Notes under the pieces: model-generated
The model's database searches: none
Told to the model about the DNA's origin: nothing
Seen by the model: only the letters and a program-made list of their open reading frames with translations
NCBI GenBank assembly: GCA_023138875.1
Contig: JAGLOO010000040.1
Coordinates: 1-64,000, forward strand
Length of the DNA: 64,000 nt
Direction: 5' to 3'
Source of the DNA: Bacteroidales bacterium
GTDB lineage: Bacteria; Bacteroidota; Bacteroidia; Bacteroidales; GCA-2748055
Program-made: the position numbers and the translations under genes
Shown: one piece after another, positions 9,969 through 19,332 of the stretch
Layout of the letters: the number at the start of each line of letters is the position of its first letter
Position numbering within the stretch: the first letter of the stretch is position 1

Positions 9969-11294
9969 TTATTTCGACCAGAGCCTTTCAATATCCTCCA
10001 GCGTTTTACCCTTTGTCTCTTTAATGAGAAACCAGGCAATCAGCAGCTGGATTACCGACATCGCCGACAGGAACAGGAATGTGAGTGAGCCTCCAATTGC
10101 ATCCAGTACATAGGGAAAAAACAGTATCACCAGGAAGTTGAACACCCACTGGGTAAATGATGCGAGTGCCACTGCCTGTCCCCGGATCTGATTGGGGAAC
10201 ATTTCGGCCACCAGGGTCCAGAACGCCGGACCGATGCAGGAGGCAAAAAATGCGATGAACAGCATGATGAAGATGATGGTGAAAACAGGATCCATCTCAA
10301 AATGAAAAGCAGCCGCCAGCATCAGCAGGGTAATGGCCATACCTGAGGAACCAATGAGATAGAATGTTCTTCTGCCAAGCCTATCGATAAGCCAGACAGC
10401 AAAAAATGTAAAGACAAAGTTGACAATGCCGATCAGCGAGGTTTGAAGCAGTGCATTCTTGATCTCCAGACCTGCGGAGATCAGAATTTTCGGAGCATAA
10501 TCCACCACTGTATTGATTCCGGTAATCTGTACGAATACTGATAATAGCAATCCCAGGAAGATAACCTTGCGGAACTGAGGACGGAATAGGGCTCTGAAAT
10601 TTACGGGTCCTCCGGCATCGCTCAGACTTTTTTCAATTTCCCGGATCTCTGCACCGGCAAATGCACCACCACCGATTCTTTCCAGGATGATTGAAGCCTT
10701 CTCTTTGAAACCGGCTTTCACCAGCCAGCGGGGACTCTCAGGGATAAATATCAGGCCGGTGAAAAATACTGCCGATGGGATCAGACCGGTGGCGAACATC
10801 CAGCGCCAGTTGTTGTCAACCTCATGCAATCCATAGTTGACCAGGTAGGAGATAAGGATCCCCAGGGTTATAGCCAGCTGGTAAATGGTGATAAGTGTTC
10901 CCCTGATCTTTGGAGGAGCAACTTCAGCTACATACATTGGAGACAGTACTGAGACAGCACCCACAGCAAGTCCGCCCATGACCCTGAATGAGATGAAAAA
11001 TGTGGCCGTTGTGGCCATGGCCATTCCGGCACATGAGACTGCAAAGAACAGGGCTACGACAATCAGTATGCTCCTTCGTCCATATTTTTCAGTGATCACA
11101 CCAGTTCCAAATGCTCCTGCGATACATCCCGCCAGGATCGAACTGACACCCCAGCCAAGCTGCAGTTCATCCCAATGAAAATAGGGCTGAATAAAGGGAA
11201 CAGCACCTGAAATGATACCAATATCGAACCCGAACATTAGTCCGCCGATGGTAGCGACCAGACTGATAAAATAGAGGTATGGTCTGCCTTTCAC
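9969..11294 (-). CDS. MFS sugar porter (XylE/GalP-like)
   Basis: GGLMFGFDIGIISGAVPFI, PESPRWLVKAG, TVVDYAPKILISAG, KETKGKTLEDIERLW. Confidence 0.93.
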   Translation of the reverse strand: MKGRPYLYFISLVATIGGLMFGFDIGIISGAVPFIQPYFHWDELQLGWGVSSILAGCIAGAFGTGVITEKYGRRSILIVVALFFAVSCAGMAMATTATFFISFRVMGGLAVGAVSVLSPMYVAEVAPPKIRGTLITIYQLAITLGILISYLVNYGLHEVDNNWRWMFATGLIPSAVFFTGLIFIPESPRWLVKAGFKEKASIILERIGGGAFAGAEIREIEKSLSDAGGPVNFRALFRPQFRKVIFLGLLLSVFVQITGINTVVDYAPKILISAGLEIKNALLQTSLIGIVNFVFTFFAVWLIDRLGRRTFYLIGSSGMAITLLMLAAAFHFEMDPVFTIIFIMLFIAFFASCIGPAFWTLVAEMFPNQIRGQAVALASFTQWVFNFLVILFFPYVLDAIGGSLTFLFLSAMSVIQLLIAWFLIKETKGKTLEDIERLWSK

Positions 11295-12058
11295 TACAGT
11301 TCCTTGATCTTAATATTCCGGAACCAGACCTTGCTGCCGTGGTCCTGCAGGCACAGTTTACCTGTTTTTGCCAGGCCGTAGTCGGGATAGGCATCCCACT
11401 TTCCACTGTTGCGCCTTTCATTCCAGTCATCACTCCAGGGCACAAACTCCACCATTTTCTTTCCGTTCAGCCAGTATTCGGCCTTCTCTTCGCTGAAAAC
11501 AATTTTTGAACTGTTCCAGTCACGCAGATTTACCTGTTTATCATCACTGGCAACATACATGGCATAATCCGCAGCTGTTTTCTGCCACTCCTCCAGCGGA
11601 TAAGGTTTGCCGTGATCTAAGAAATTATCATCTTCAATGAGCTGGTACTCCGGGCCGGTCTCATAGGCAGCTTTATATTGTTCGCCTTCCACCACATGAT
11701 ACATCACCCCGCTGTTTCCATTGGGTCCCAGTTTCCATTCCCATTTCAGGATGAAATTATCATATTCTTTGACCGATACAATATCGCCACCGATGTCTCC
11801 ACCAAGGCCCAGTCCAACCAGGCACCCATTCTCTACTTCCCATCCTGTAACAATGTCCTCATTGAAGTTTTTCCAGCCATCAGTGGTTTTACCATCGAAT
11901 AGTAACACCCAGCCATCACCTTTATCTTCGGTGGTGAGTCTATTCAACGAAGGCTCCTCAGCAGTTGAGGTGTCATTTGAATTTTGTTTGCTTTGCTGGT
12001 TGCACGAACATAATAATGCCACAAGGACAACAGCTGCAAATAGATTGTAAGTTTTCAT
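11294..12058 (-). CDS. DUF1080 (3-keto-disaccharide hydrolase) lipoprotein
   Basis: LLCSCNQQ lipobox; GWVLLFDGKTTDGWKNFNED, NSGVMYHVVEG, LQDHGSKVWFRNIKIKEL. Confidence 0.9.
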   Translation of the reverse strand: MKTYNLFAAVVLVALLCSCNQQSKQNSNDTSTAEEPSLNRLTTEDKGDGWVLLFDGKTTDGWKNFNEDIVTGWEVENGCLVGLGLGGDIGGDIVSVKEYDNFILKWEWKLGPNGNSGVMYHVVEGEQYKAAYETGPEYQLIEDDNFLDHGKPYPLEEWQKTAADYAMYVASDDKQVNLRDWNSSKIVFSEEKAEYWLNGKKMVEFVPWSDDWNERRNSGKWDAYPDYGLAKTGKLCLQDHGSKVWFRNIKIKEL

Positions 12059-12078
12059 TTTTGATAGTTTGATTTAGT

Positions 12079-13581
12079 TTATTCAGGCAGAGACCAGCCG
12101 TCCCTGTAATTGTGTTTGATATATTCCTGAACAGTCTCTTCAGCATTCAGGGTTACATATTTTGTATTAAAATGGGGATGACCATCGATCACTTTGAACT
12201 CATCGGAAGAGACAACCCTCAGTTCATCACCGCCTGAGATATTTGTAAACCGCATGTTATCACCATCCCACTGTAATTCCCGGTCCAGGCTCTGAAGCCG
12301 GACTGCCAGTACTCCCATGACAATCATCTCGTTGAATGGTCCGGCCATGTCAAAATTGGAGTGGGGCTGCCTGCGGTTTTCAGGGCTCTCCTTGCAGGCC
12401 CTAATCCAGTCCTGTTCGTGCGGTCCATTCATGATCCCACCTGTATTATATCCCGGGACCCTTGGCTGGGATTCAGGTACATTGGGTTGCCGGCCTGACA
12501 GCAACCTTGGGTGAATACCTGCAAGGTTACAGATCAGTTTATCTTTGGTGCCCACAAAAATACATCCACCCATGCCATCTTCCATGATCGGTTCACCATC
12601 GGCCAGTTCTTCAGGTCTTGAAGGCATCATTCCCCCGTCATACCAGAAGACCTTCACCTCCGGCATTTTGACCTTCACGTGGGAGGGCAGTCTCTTCCGC
12701 TCCGGGAAGGTGTATTCCACCACTTCAGCCTGGGGTGCTGATTCGGTATTCACCAGGGTAGAAGATCCCTGTACTTTATTGGGATATCCAAGTTGCAGGG
12801 CAGAGAATACCGGATTCAGTATGTGGCATGCCATATCGCCCAGTGCCCCGGTACCAAAGTCCCACCACCCCCTCCAGTTCCATGGTGTATAAATAATGTG
12901 GTAGGGTCGCATGGGAGCCGGACCGATAAAGAGGTCCCAGTTCATGGTTTCGGGAGGTGTCATCTTTTCCGTTGGACGCTGAAGGCCCTGGGGCCAGACG
13001 GGTCGGTTGGTCCACGCATGTACCTCTTTCACTTTCCCGATCTCACCGCTCCAGATCCACTCTTCAACGGTACGTGCTTCAGGAGCGGAGTTGCCCTGGT
13101 TTCCCATCTGGGTTGCGACCTGGTACTCTCTGGCCAGCCTGGTCAATAACCGGGATTCATATACAGAGTGGGTGAGGGGTTTCTGGCAATAGACATGTTT
13201 GCCCATGGTGATGGCCGTGGCTGCAATGGCGGCATGCGTGTGGTCGGATGTGGCGATCATTACCCCGTCGATATCATCTCCCATCTCATCGAATATCCTC
13301 CGCCAGTCCCAGTATCTCTTTGCATCGGGATAGTCGTTAAAACAATCCCGGGCATATTTCCAGTCCACATCACACAGGGCTACAATATTCTCACTGTTCA
13401 TGGCTTCCAGGTTAACCCTCCCTTTGCCACCAATCCCGATTCCTGCAATATTCAATTTATCACTTGGAGCTTTGTGCCCCAGAGCTCTACCCATAACATG
13501 GCTGGGTACAATTGTTATTCCGGCTGTAGTTGCAGCAGTGGATTTGATAAAAGTGCGTCGAGGCATGGGGCTTATTTTCAT
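12079..13581 (-). CDS. Tat-signal Gfo/Idh/MocA-family oxidoreductase
   Basis: PRRTFIKSTAATTAG leader; IAGIGIGGKG, GKHVYCQKPLTHSVYE, MACHILNPVFSAL. Confidence 0.9.
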   Translation of the reverse strand: MKISPMPRRTFIKSTAATTAGITIVPSHVMGRALGHKAPSDKLNIAGIGIGGKGRVNLEAMNSENIVALCDVDWKYARDCFNDYPDAKRYWDWRRIFDEMGDDIDGVMIATSDHTHAAIAATAITMGKHVYCQKPLTHSVYESRLLTRLAREYQVATQMGNQGNSAPEARTVEEWIWSGEIGKVKEVHAWTNRPVWPQGLQRPTEKMTPPETMNWDLFIGPAPMRPYHIIYTPWNWRGWWDFGTGALGDMACHILNPVFSALQLGYPNKVQGSSTLVNTESAPQAEVVEYTFPERKRLPSHVKVKMPEVKVFWYDGGMMPSRPEELADGEPIMEDGMGGCIFVGTKDKLICNLAGIHPRLLSGRQPNVPESQPRVPGYNTGGIMNGPHEQDWIRACKESPENRRQPHSNFDMAGPFNEMIVMGVLAVRLQSLDRELQWDGDNMRFTNISGGDELRVVSSDEFKVIDGHPHFNTKYVTLNAEETVQEYIKHNYRDGWSLPE

Positions 13582-13811
13582 GATGAGGGTTTTAAGCGAT
13601 ACTATAACCAACATCATAAAAATAGTAATTATTTACAGATCAAACGTCCAATAGGTCATTTGAAAGAGTTTAAAAGTAATCTGATAATTGATCATGTACA
13701 AAATGGTCTGGTTTTTCCTAATTTACCAATGGAACCCTGGTCCAACCTACCGGGCACCGATAAACATACTCCTTAACTCATAAACCAAAAAAGCTCAAGA
13801 ATATCATATTG

Positions 13812-13845
13812 AGTTACCAAAACCGGTAACTTTTTAATACCTTTG
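13812..13845 (+). promoter_or_regulatory. Putative higBA operator/promoter: AGTTACC-N6-GGTAACT inverted repeat followed by TACCTTTG (-7 type)
   Basis: Exact 7-bp arms at 13812-13818 / 13825-13831; TAnnTTTG consensus at 13838-13845; higB ATG at 13852. Confidence 0.55.
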
Positions 13846-13851
13846 TGAAGA

Positions 13852-14163
13852 ATGCGGATTATTAAGGAGAAAACGCTGTGGGAGTATTGTCGTAATGGCA
13901 GGTATTCTGTTGCACGGGCATCCTTACAGGTATGGATATATTTAGTGAGGTATTCCGAATGGAGAAATCCGGCAGATTTGAAATCCAGATTGAAATCAGC
14001 TAGTATCATTGGTGCTAAAAGAGTAGTATTCAATATTAAAGGAAATGAATTCAGGTTGGTGGTGGATGTCGAATATAAACACAGGATTGTATATGTGGTC
14101 TGGTTTGGAGCGCATACAGAGTATGATGTGATCGATGTAAAAACTATCAGATATGGAGGTTAA
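13852..14163 (+). CDS. higB: HigB-type mRNA interferase toxin
   Basis: MRIIKEKTLWEYCRNGRYSVARASLQVWIYLVRYSEWRNPADLKSRL...RVVFNIKGNEFRLVVDVEYKHRIVYVVWFGAHTEYDVIDV; overlaps downstream XRE gene. Confidence 0.9.
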   Translation: MRIIKEKTLWEYCRNGRYSVARASLQVWIYLVRYSEWRNPADLKSRLKSASIIGAKRVVFNIKGNEFRLVVDVEYKHRIVYVVWFGAHTEYDVIDVKTIRYGG

Positions 14164-14620
14164 AATTATAAAGACCATGGCGGAGTACGATACAGCATGT
14201 GAACGTCTCTATGCACTAATACATTCAAGTGAAGACCTGATACCTGAGAACTCACCAATAGGCGAGGAAATGGAGTTACTGGCAATTCTGATAGAACAGT
14301 ATGAAAGGGAACACTATTCAATGGGTGCGCCAGATCCCATTGAGGCCATCAAATTTCAAATGGAACAAATGGATTTGAAACAGGTTGATATTGCACCACT
14401 GTTTGGAGGAAAAACCAGAGTATCGGAGGTGCTGAACAGGAAACGCCCATTGTCTTTGAAGATGATTATACTCCTGAACAGATACCTGGGAATACCTCTT
14501 GAGTCATTGATCACAGGAAAAAGGGAAGTACATCTGAATAAGTCGGAGCAGAAAAAGGTGATGGAAAGCTCAGCCATAAGAGAATATTTGAATAGCAATC
14601 CTGGAAGGCTGATCGATTGA
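14153..14620 (+). CDS. higA: HigA-type antitoxin with HTH domain
   Basis: MDLKQVDIAPLFGGKTRVSEVLNRKRPLSLKMIILLNRYLGIPLESLI; overlaps toxin by 11 nt. Confidence 0.88.
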   Translation: MEVKIIKTMAEYDTACERLYALIHSSEDLIPENSPIGEEMELLAILIEQYEREHYSMGAPDPIEAIKFQMEQMDLKQVDIAPLFGGKTRVSEVLNRKRPLSLKMIILLNRYLGIPLESLITGKREVHLNKSEQKKVMESSAIREYLNSNPGRLID

Positions 14621-14769
14621 AATTGTAGACAACGTGAAACACCAGCTGGAATCCTTTTCCAACTGGATTGACAGGCAAATGTACCACAAGCTGAAAGATA
14701 TCTATCAGGCAATGAGTTGTATTGAACCTGATGGTGATGATAAGGTCAGGAGTTTGTGGTTAGAGGTGC

Positions 14770-15126
14770 CCATATAGGCCAGTGAACGAGTCAGTACATA
14801 GTCATCCGTATTGGCATCGGCACAGATCATCAGGCCAATGGTGCCAAATTCTGTCTGGCACACATTAAGCCGGTCGCCCAGGGCATAATAGGGATGCCAA
14901 TACCCAGTTCATTGATCTTCCGGTGCTACAGGATCACTTCTCCCTGCTCAGCAGCCTCCGAGATCATTTCACCGGCATGCTTCAGATTCGCCTTGCGGTC
15001 ACCACCCACCACAGACATCTGGGCAATGGCAAGTTTAAAGGGTTTCTGTTTTTCCTGGGAGAAGCTTAACACGGGGATTACCAGCAATAAGCCGGATAAA
15101 AGAGTGATAATCCGGATCATTTTCAT
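14770..15126 (-). pseudogene. Secreted carbon-nitrogen (nitrilase-fold) hydrolase, internal deletion plus frameshift, truncated 3' end
   Basis: Signal peptide then FKLAIAQMSVVGGDRKANLKHAGEMISEAAEQGEVIL-stop-HRKINELGIG-(shift)-HPYYALGDRLNVCQTEFGTIGLMICADANTDDYVLTRSLAYMG; aligns with C-terminal half of the CDS at 61896..63899. Confidence 0.85.
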
Positions 15127-15453
15127 TTTTTTCAGGATTTATATTTTGATGAATATTGTTCTTCTGTAGAGCCAGCAGCACATTTACCAGGCCATCATAA
15201 AATTACTCAAATGTCTCAATAAGAGAAAAATATCATTGTTGGGTATTTGTTTATCCCAAAAAATGCAACACAATGCTCATAATGTCTATTGATCCTAACC
15301 AGCCAAATGTATATATTTAGCAAGCATGCTTGATCAGTTGGTAAAGGTGAATAACAACAGTTATCGTATATTAAAGAACCCAGATATTCAGAAAGATAGG
15401 TAAAAGTTTAATTAATCAAGGATTCACTGGGGCCCCTTTAAAATAAGTAATTA

Positions 15454-16566
15454 ATGAATCATTTAGAGTCACTAGTCGAAATTTCGCACTATTACGGAAA
15501 CAATCCCTCTTATGTAATTGCTGGAGGAGGAAATACTTCATATAAGGATCGGGAGAAATTGTGGATCAAAGCAAGTGGAGTTTCCCTGGCTGATATTGGA
15601 ACGGACGGTTTCGTATCGTTATCAAGGGAATTGCTTGGGCTGATGGAGGATAAAATCTACAAAGAGGATTCCGGACTTCGGGAAGAGCAGGTCAAGAATG
15701 ATCTTAAAAAAGCCATTGTTAGTCAGGAACACCTCCGGCCCTCGGTCGAAACATCATTGCATAATTTGATCGATTATTCATACATTATTCACACCCACCC
15801 AACTGTTGTCAATGCCATGATGTGTGCGAAAAATGCGCAAAAGGAGGTTGAGGAGCGGTTTGGAAGTGAAGCACTATACGTAGAATATACAGATCCGGGT
15901 TACATCCTCTTTAAAAAACTCCAGGCACAGATCCGGACTTATAAAATGAATTTTGGTCATGCGCCTAAAATCATCTTTTTGCAGAATCATGGCATATTCG
16001 TTGGAGCCAATTCGGCACGTGAAATTAAAGCCATTTATGATTCCATTGAATCGAGGATCCGGATGCATAAAACACTTGTGCTCCCTGGCATTGATGTTGA
16101 AGAATACAGATCTGAAGCCTCTGATGAAATTACCCGGTACTTCTCTGGCAACAATCTGAAATCAAATGCCTTTAGAAGTGAACTCATCAATCATTTTACA
16201 AGCAGTAAGGCACTGTATCAGAAAATCAGCAGGCCTTTTACGCCGGATATCATTGTCTATTGTAAATCCAACTACCTTTTCCTGGAACAAGGATTGGATG
16301 GTAAGCAAATCATTTCGCGCATTAAACAGTTTGAACTTTTGCATGGATATTATCCAAAGGTAATATTGGAAGAGCAGGAAGGGCTGATCATTGTTGAGGA
16401 GGGTGACCGGTCGATACAAATAGTCCTGGAGGTATTTACCGATATGATGAAGATCAGTTACCTTTCGGAAAATTTTGGCGGCCCCCATTTTATGACCGAG
16501 GATAAGATCAGTTTCATCGACAACTGGGAAGTGGAAAACTACAGAAGAAAGGTAGCCAAATTGTAA
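15454..16566 (+). CDS. Class II aldolase/adducin-family protein, related to the aldolase half of bifunctional aldolase/SDR proteins
   Basis: YVIAGGGNTSYKDREKLWIKASG, YIIHTHPTVVNAMMCA, IIFLQNHGIFVGANS. Confidence 0.85.
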   Translation: MNHLESLVEISHYYGNNPSYVIAGGGNTSYKDREKLWIKASGVSLADIGTDGFVSLSRELLGLMEDKIYKEDSGLREEQVKNDLKKAIVSQEHLRPSVETSLHNLIDYSYIIHTHPTVVNAMMCAKNAQKEVEERFGSEALYVEYTDPGYILFKKLQAQIRTYKMNFGHAPKIIFLQNHGIFVGANSAREIKAIYDSIESRIRMHKTLVLPGIDVEEYRSEASDEITRYFSGNNLKSNAFRSELINHFTSSKALYQKISRPFTPDIIVYCKSNYLFLEQGLDGKQIISRIKQFELLHGYYPKVILEEQEGLIIVEEGDRSIQIVLEVFTDMMKISYLSENFGGPHFMTEDKISFIDNWEVENYRRKVAKL

Positions 16567-16950
16567 CTATCTTAGAAGAAACTGCAAGTCCTGGAAAAAG
16601 GAGCAGAAATTCAATACCAGGATTTGACAATATTTTTAATCGAAAGAAAATATGAATCCAAAAGAGAGGGTCCTCAATATCTTGGACAGAAAACCGGTTG
16701 ACCGGATTCCTATAGATGTCCTGTATACTCCCGAAGTGGAAAATACGTTGAAAATGCATGTGAGAGCAAAAAATGATTTTGAGATGTGGAAGAAACTCGG
16801 ATTGGACAAAATAGTCTGGGTTTTTATGGACTATCAAACCGAATCGGGCGAGGCACATTATCAGGAGTTTGTAGAACCACCCATGTCGGGATATGAGACA
16901 CCTGCAGATGCGGAAAAATATCCATTTTGGCCGGATCCTGACAGGTTTAA

Positions 16951-17701
16951 GGGCACCTCTAAAAACCTCTTTTATTAATCTCAATATTTGACAACAAATC
17001 TAATTCGTTTTCTCTGTTAAAAATAACTCTGCTATTCTCCAAACGCAACAACCAATCTCAATTGAACACAACGACAAATATTGTAGGTTAAGTTCATCAT
17101 CCCTATTTTCGCTTTTGCCCTTGGAAACCCTATGGTTCGTACAATTGAGCTATTCATGCTGTTTTCCACAAAACCAAATATATGCTCGACCCGAACCCGT
17201 GTCCTGGATTTCTCTTTATTGCTGGCTTTTTGTTCGAGTGTTTCATTGAAAATTGTAAATAGCCCCTCAATTACTTCTTTTTCAATAAGATGCTCTCGAA
17301 ACACCCAAAATGTTTTACTATCCGGAACCTTATCACTCTTCTTTAATCCAAGGAAGCGTTTAAAACTTGCCCTGTCCACTATTTGGTATTCCAATTGGTC
17401 ATCGGAAAGATTGTAGAGGCTTTGGATCAACAGGGCTTTGAACATCATTAATCTACCAAAGGGTGGGCGACCGCCCTTGGACATGTTCTTGTCTTCATCT
17501 TTATATGCCTCATTTAATGGGCCTTCAAATATTTTCCAATCAATATATTCACTAAGTCTTTGGAGTGGATCACCAAGTTTGGTAAGCTTTTCCATTATTG
17601 CTTATTTTTATACTGTAAAATTAAGCAATTAATAGAATTTACAGCAATTAACATATTAACAATCAGGTGATTATATCAATACTAGGTTTTTAGAGGTACC
17701 C
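16951..17701 (-). mobile_element. IS5-like insertion sequence derivative (751 bp) with TTAA target-site duplication
   Basis: Terminal IRs GGGCACCTCTAAAAACCT / AGGTTTTTAGAGGTACCC (one mismatch); TTAA at 16947-16950 and 17702-17705. Confidence 0.93.
17032..17595 (-). CDS. IS5-type transposase with in-frame internal deletion (187 aa)
   Basis: N-terminal SKGGRPPFGRLMMFKALLIQSLYNLSDDQLEYQIVDRASFKRFLGL runs almost directly into C-terminal RTRVRVEHIFGFVENSM...RTIGFPRAKAKIGMMNLTYNICR; catalytic middle absent. Confidence 0.88.
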   Translation of the reverse strand: MEKLTKLGDPLQRLSEYIDWKIFEGPLNEAYKDEDKNMSKGGRPPFGRLMMFKALLIQSLYNLSDDQLEYQIVDRASFKRFLGLKKSDKVPDSKTFWVFREHLIEKEVIEGLFTIFNETLEQKASNKEKSRTRVRVEHIFGFVENSMNSSIVRTIGFPRAKAKIGMMNLTYNICRCVQLRLVVAFGE

Positions 17702-18400
17702 TTAATTATAACGCTGCAACCAGCCTTGCCAGAAAAGCTTCCAAGGATTTTGCAGTCATAGGGCCGTGGGTCTCCTTTTTTGAAATATACAGTCAGTTGC
17801 GTGGAATCGAGCAATCGCTTCTCGATCTGTTGATGTACCCTGGCCTTGTCCAGGCTACCCTGGACCGAATTGAAGAGATCCAGACACAAATGATGAAGCG
17901 GTTTTTCAGTGAGGCTTCCGGGTACCTCGATATGGTGTTTATCAGCGACGACATCGGGATGCAGGACAACCTGCTGATGTCGCCCGAATCGTGGGAGTAT
18001 TTTCTGAAGCCCAGAATGAAGCGTTGGTGTGACCTGATCCACTCATACGGCCTCAAAGTTTTTTACCATACCGACGGTGCTTCCGAGCGACTCCTATCCC
18101 CCCTTATCGATTGCGGAATCGATATATTGAATCCCATTCAACATACCTGTCCGGGCATGGAGACAGACAAACTGAAAAAGAAGTATGGAGAACGGGTCAT
18201 TTTCCATGGTGGGATTGACAACCAGAGCGTGTTACCGTTCGGAACTCCGGAGGATGTAAGGAAGGAGACGCTGAATTGCCTGGAGACGCTGGGCGGCGGC
18301 CGTGAAGGGTATATCTGCAGTTCATGCCACAACATCCAGCCGGGTACACCTATGGAGAACATTCTTGCCATGATTGATACAGTGCAAAGCTGGTAGGGAA

Positions 18401-19060
18401 CTACCAATCCAGCACCTCATCACCCGCCTCCGCCAGTGTGCCTGCAATCCAGTCAGCCCCGGATAACTCTTCTGGGGAGAAAGATGTGGTCAGGGCCAGC
18501 ACTTTCGCACCGGCAGCTTTCCCTGCTGCCACACCACTGACAGCATCTTCCACTACCAGGCAACTACGGGGATCCGCTCCTACCAGCTCAGCAGCTTTTA
18601 AGAAAATGTCCGGAGCAGGCTTTTTATGCTCAATATCCAATCCGGTGACTATGGCCCGAAACAAGTTCCTTTCTAACCCTATCTCATCCAGGTTAATATT
18701 CACCTTGATGGGATCGGCACTGGAGGCGACGGCCAGTTTCAGGCCTTTACTAAGGCAGATGCCAATAAAATCGTGCACTCCGTCCAAAGGGGATAGCTTC
18801 CCTCTCACCATATCCGCATAGATCTCATAGGTTCTTGCCTTATCTGCCTCAAGATTAAAAGGGATGCTGTGTTTTTCTGCCACACCCCCCAGGTACCTGT
18901 TTTCACCCATGCCGGTAAAAGGAAGAAAATCGTCCGGTAAGACCTTGTAACCTTTTTCATTGAACATCTCTACGCCAGCCTGGCATATATATTCCTCTGA
19001 ATCTACCAGTACTCCGTCCATGTCGAATAGCACAGCCTTAATCTTATTATTGTTCTTCAT
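18401..19060 (-). CDS. HAD-superfamily hydrolase, beta-phosphoglucomutase-like
   Basis: KAVLFDMDGVLVDSEEYICQAG, VASSADPIKV, KKPAPDIFLKAAELVGADPRSCLVVEDAVSGVAAGKAAG. Confidence 0.9.
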   Translation of the reverse strand: MKNNNKIKAVLFDMDGVLVDSEEYICQAGVEMFNEKGYKVLPDDFLPFTGMGENRYLGGVAEKHSIPFNLEADKARTYEIYADMVRGKLSPLDGVHDFIGICLSKGLKLAVASSADPIKVNINLDEIGLERNLFRAIVTGLDIEHKKPAPDIFLKAAELVGADPRSCLVVEDAVSGVAAGKAAGAKVLALTTSFSPEELSGADWIAGTLAEAGDEVLDW

Positions 19061-19332
19061 CTAATAATTGTTTGTTTGATTCATTATTCTGCTAGCCTTT
19101 TCTTCCTGTCCAGAATATAATAAATATTTGTTGCGATGGGATCCGGAAGAATGAACATGCCTCCATACATACCTGTAGTGCTGTTGTGGGTATCCGGGTA
19201 ACAGTGGTCAAAATCCCCGTTTTTATAACCCTCATACGTAGCCGGAATGTTATGCGTTCTCCAGTTATCATTGGTATGATCGACCATCCAATGGATGGCA
19301 GCCTGGGTGATCCCCTCCTGGAAGCGATCCCA

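Larger units (their letters stand above)
16652..18396 (+). pseudogene. Uroporphyrinogen decarboxylase-family gene interrupted by an IS5-like element
   Basis: N-terminal half MNPKERVLNILDRKPVDRIPID...YPFWPDPDRF to 16950; C-terminal half NYNAATSLARKASKDFAVIGPWVSFFE... from 17706. Removing 16951..17705 restores one open frame: GAC AGG TTT AAT TAT AAC GCT. Confidence 0.95.

Noticed and set aside
12545-13192. Several plus-strand ORFs over the 12079..13581 region
   Set aside because: Antisense to a well-supported Gfo/Idh/MocA gene, low-complexity composition, no recognisable domain.
14622-14777. ORF after higA (IVDNVKHQLESFSNWIDRQMYHKLKDIYQAMSCIEPDGDDKVRSLWLEVPI) as a third toxin-antitoxin component
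   Set aside because: No convincing start codon, and its C-terminal residues are translated from the IS5-like terminus TTAGAGGTGCCC, so it is more likely a remnant.
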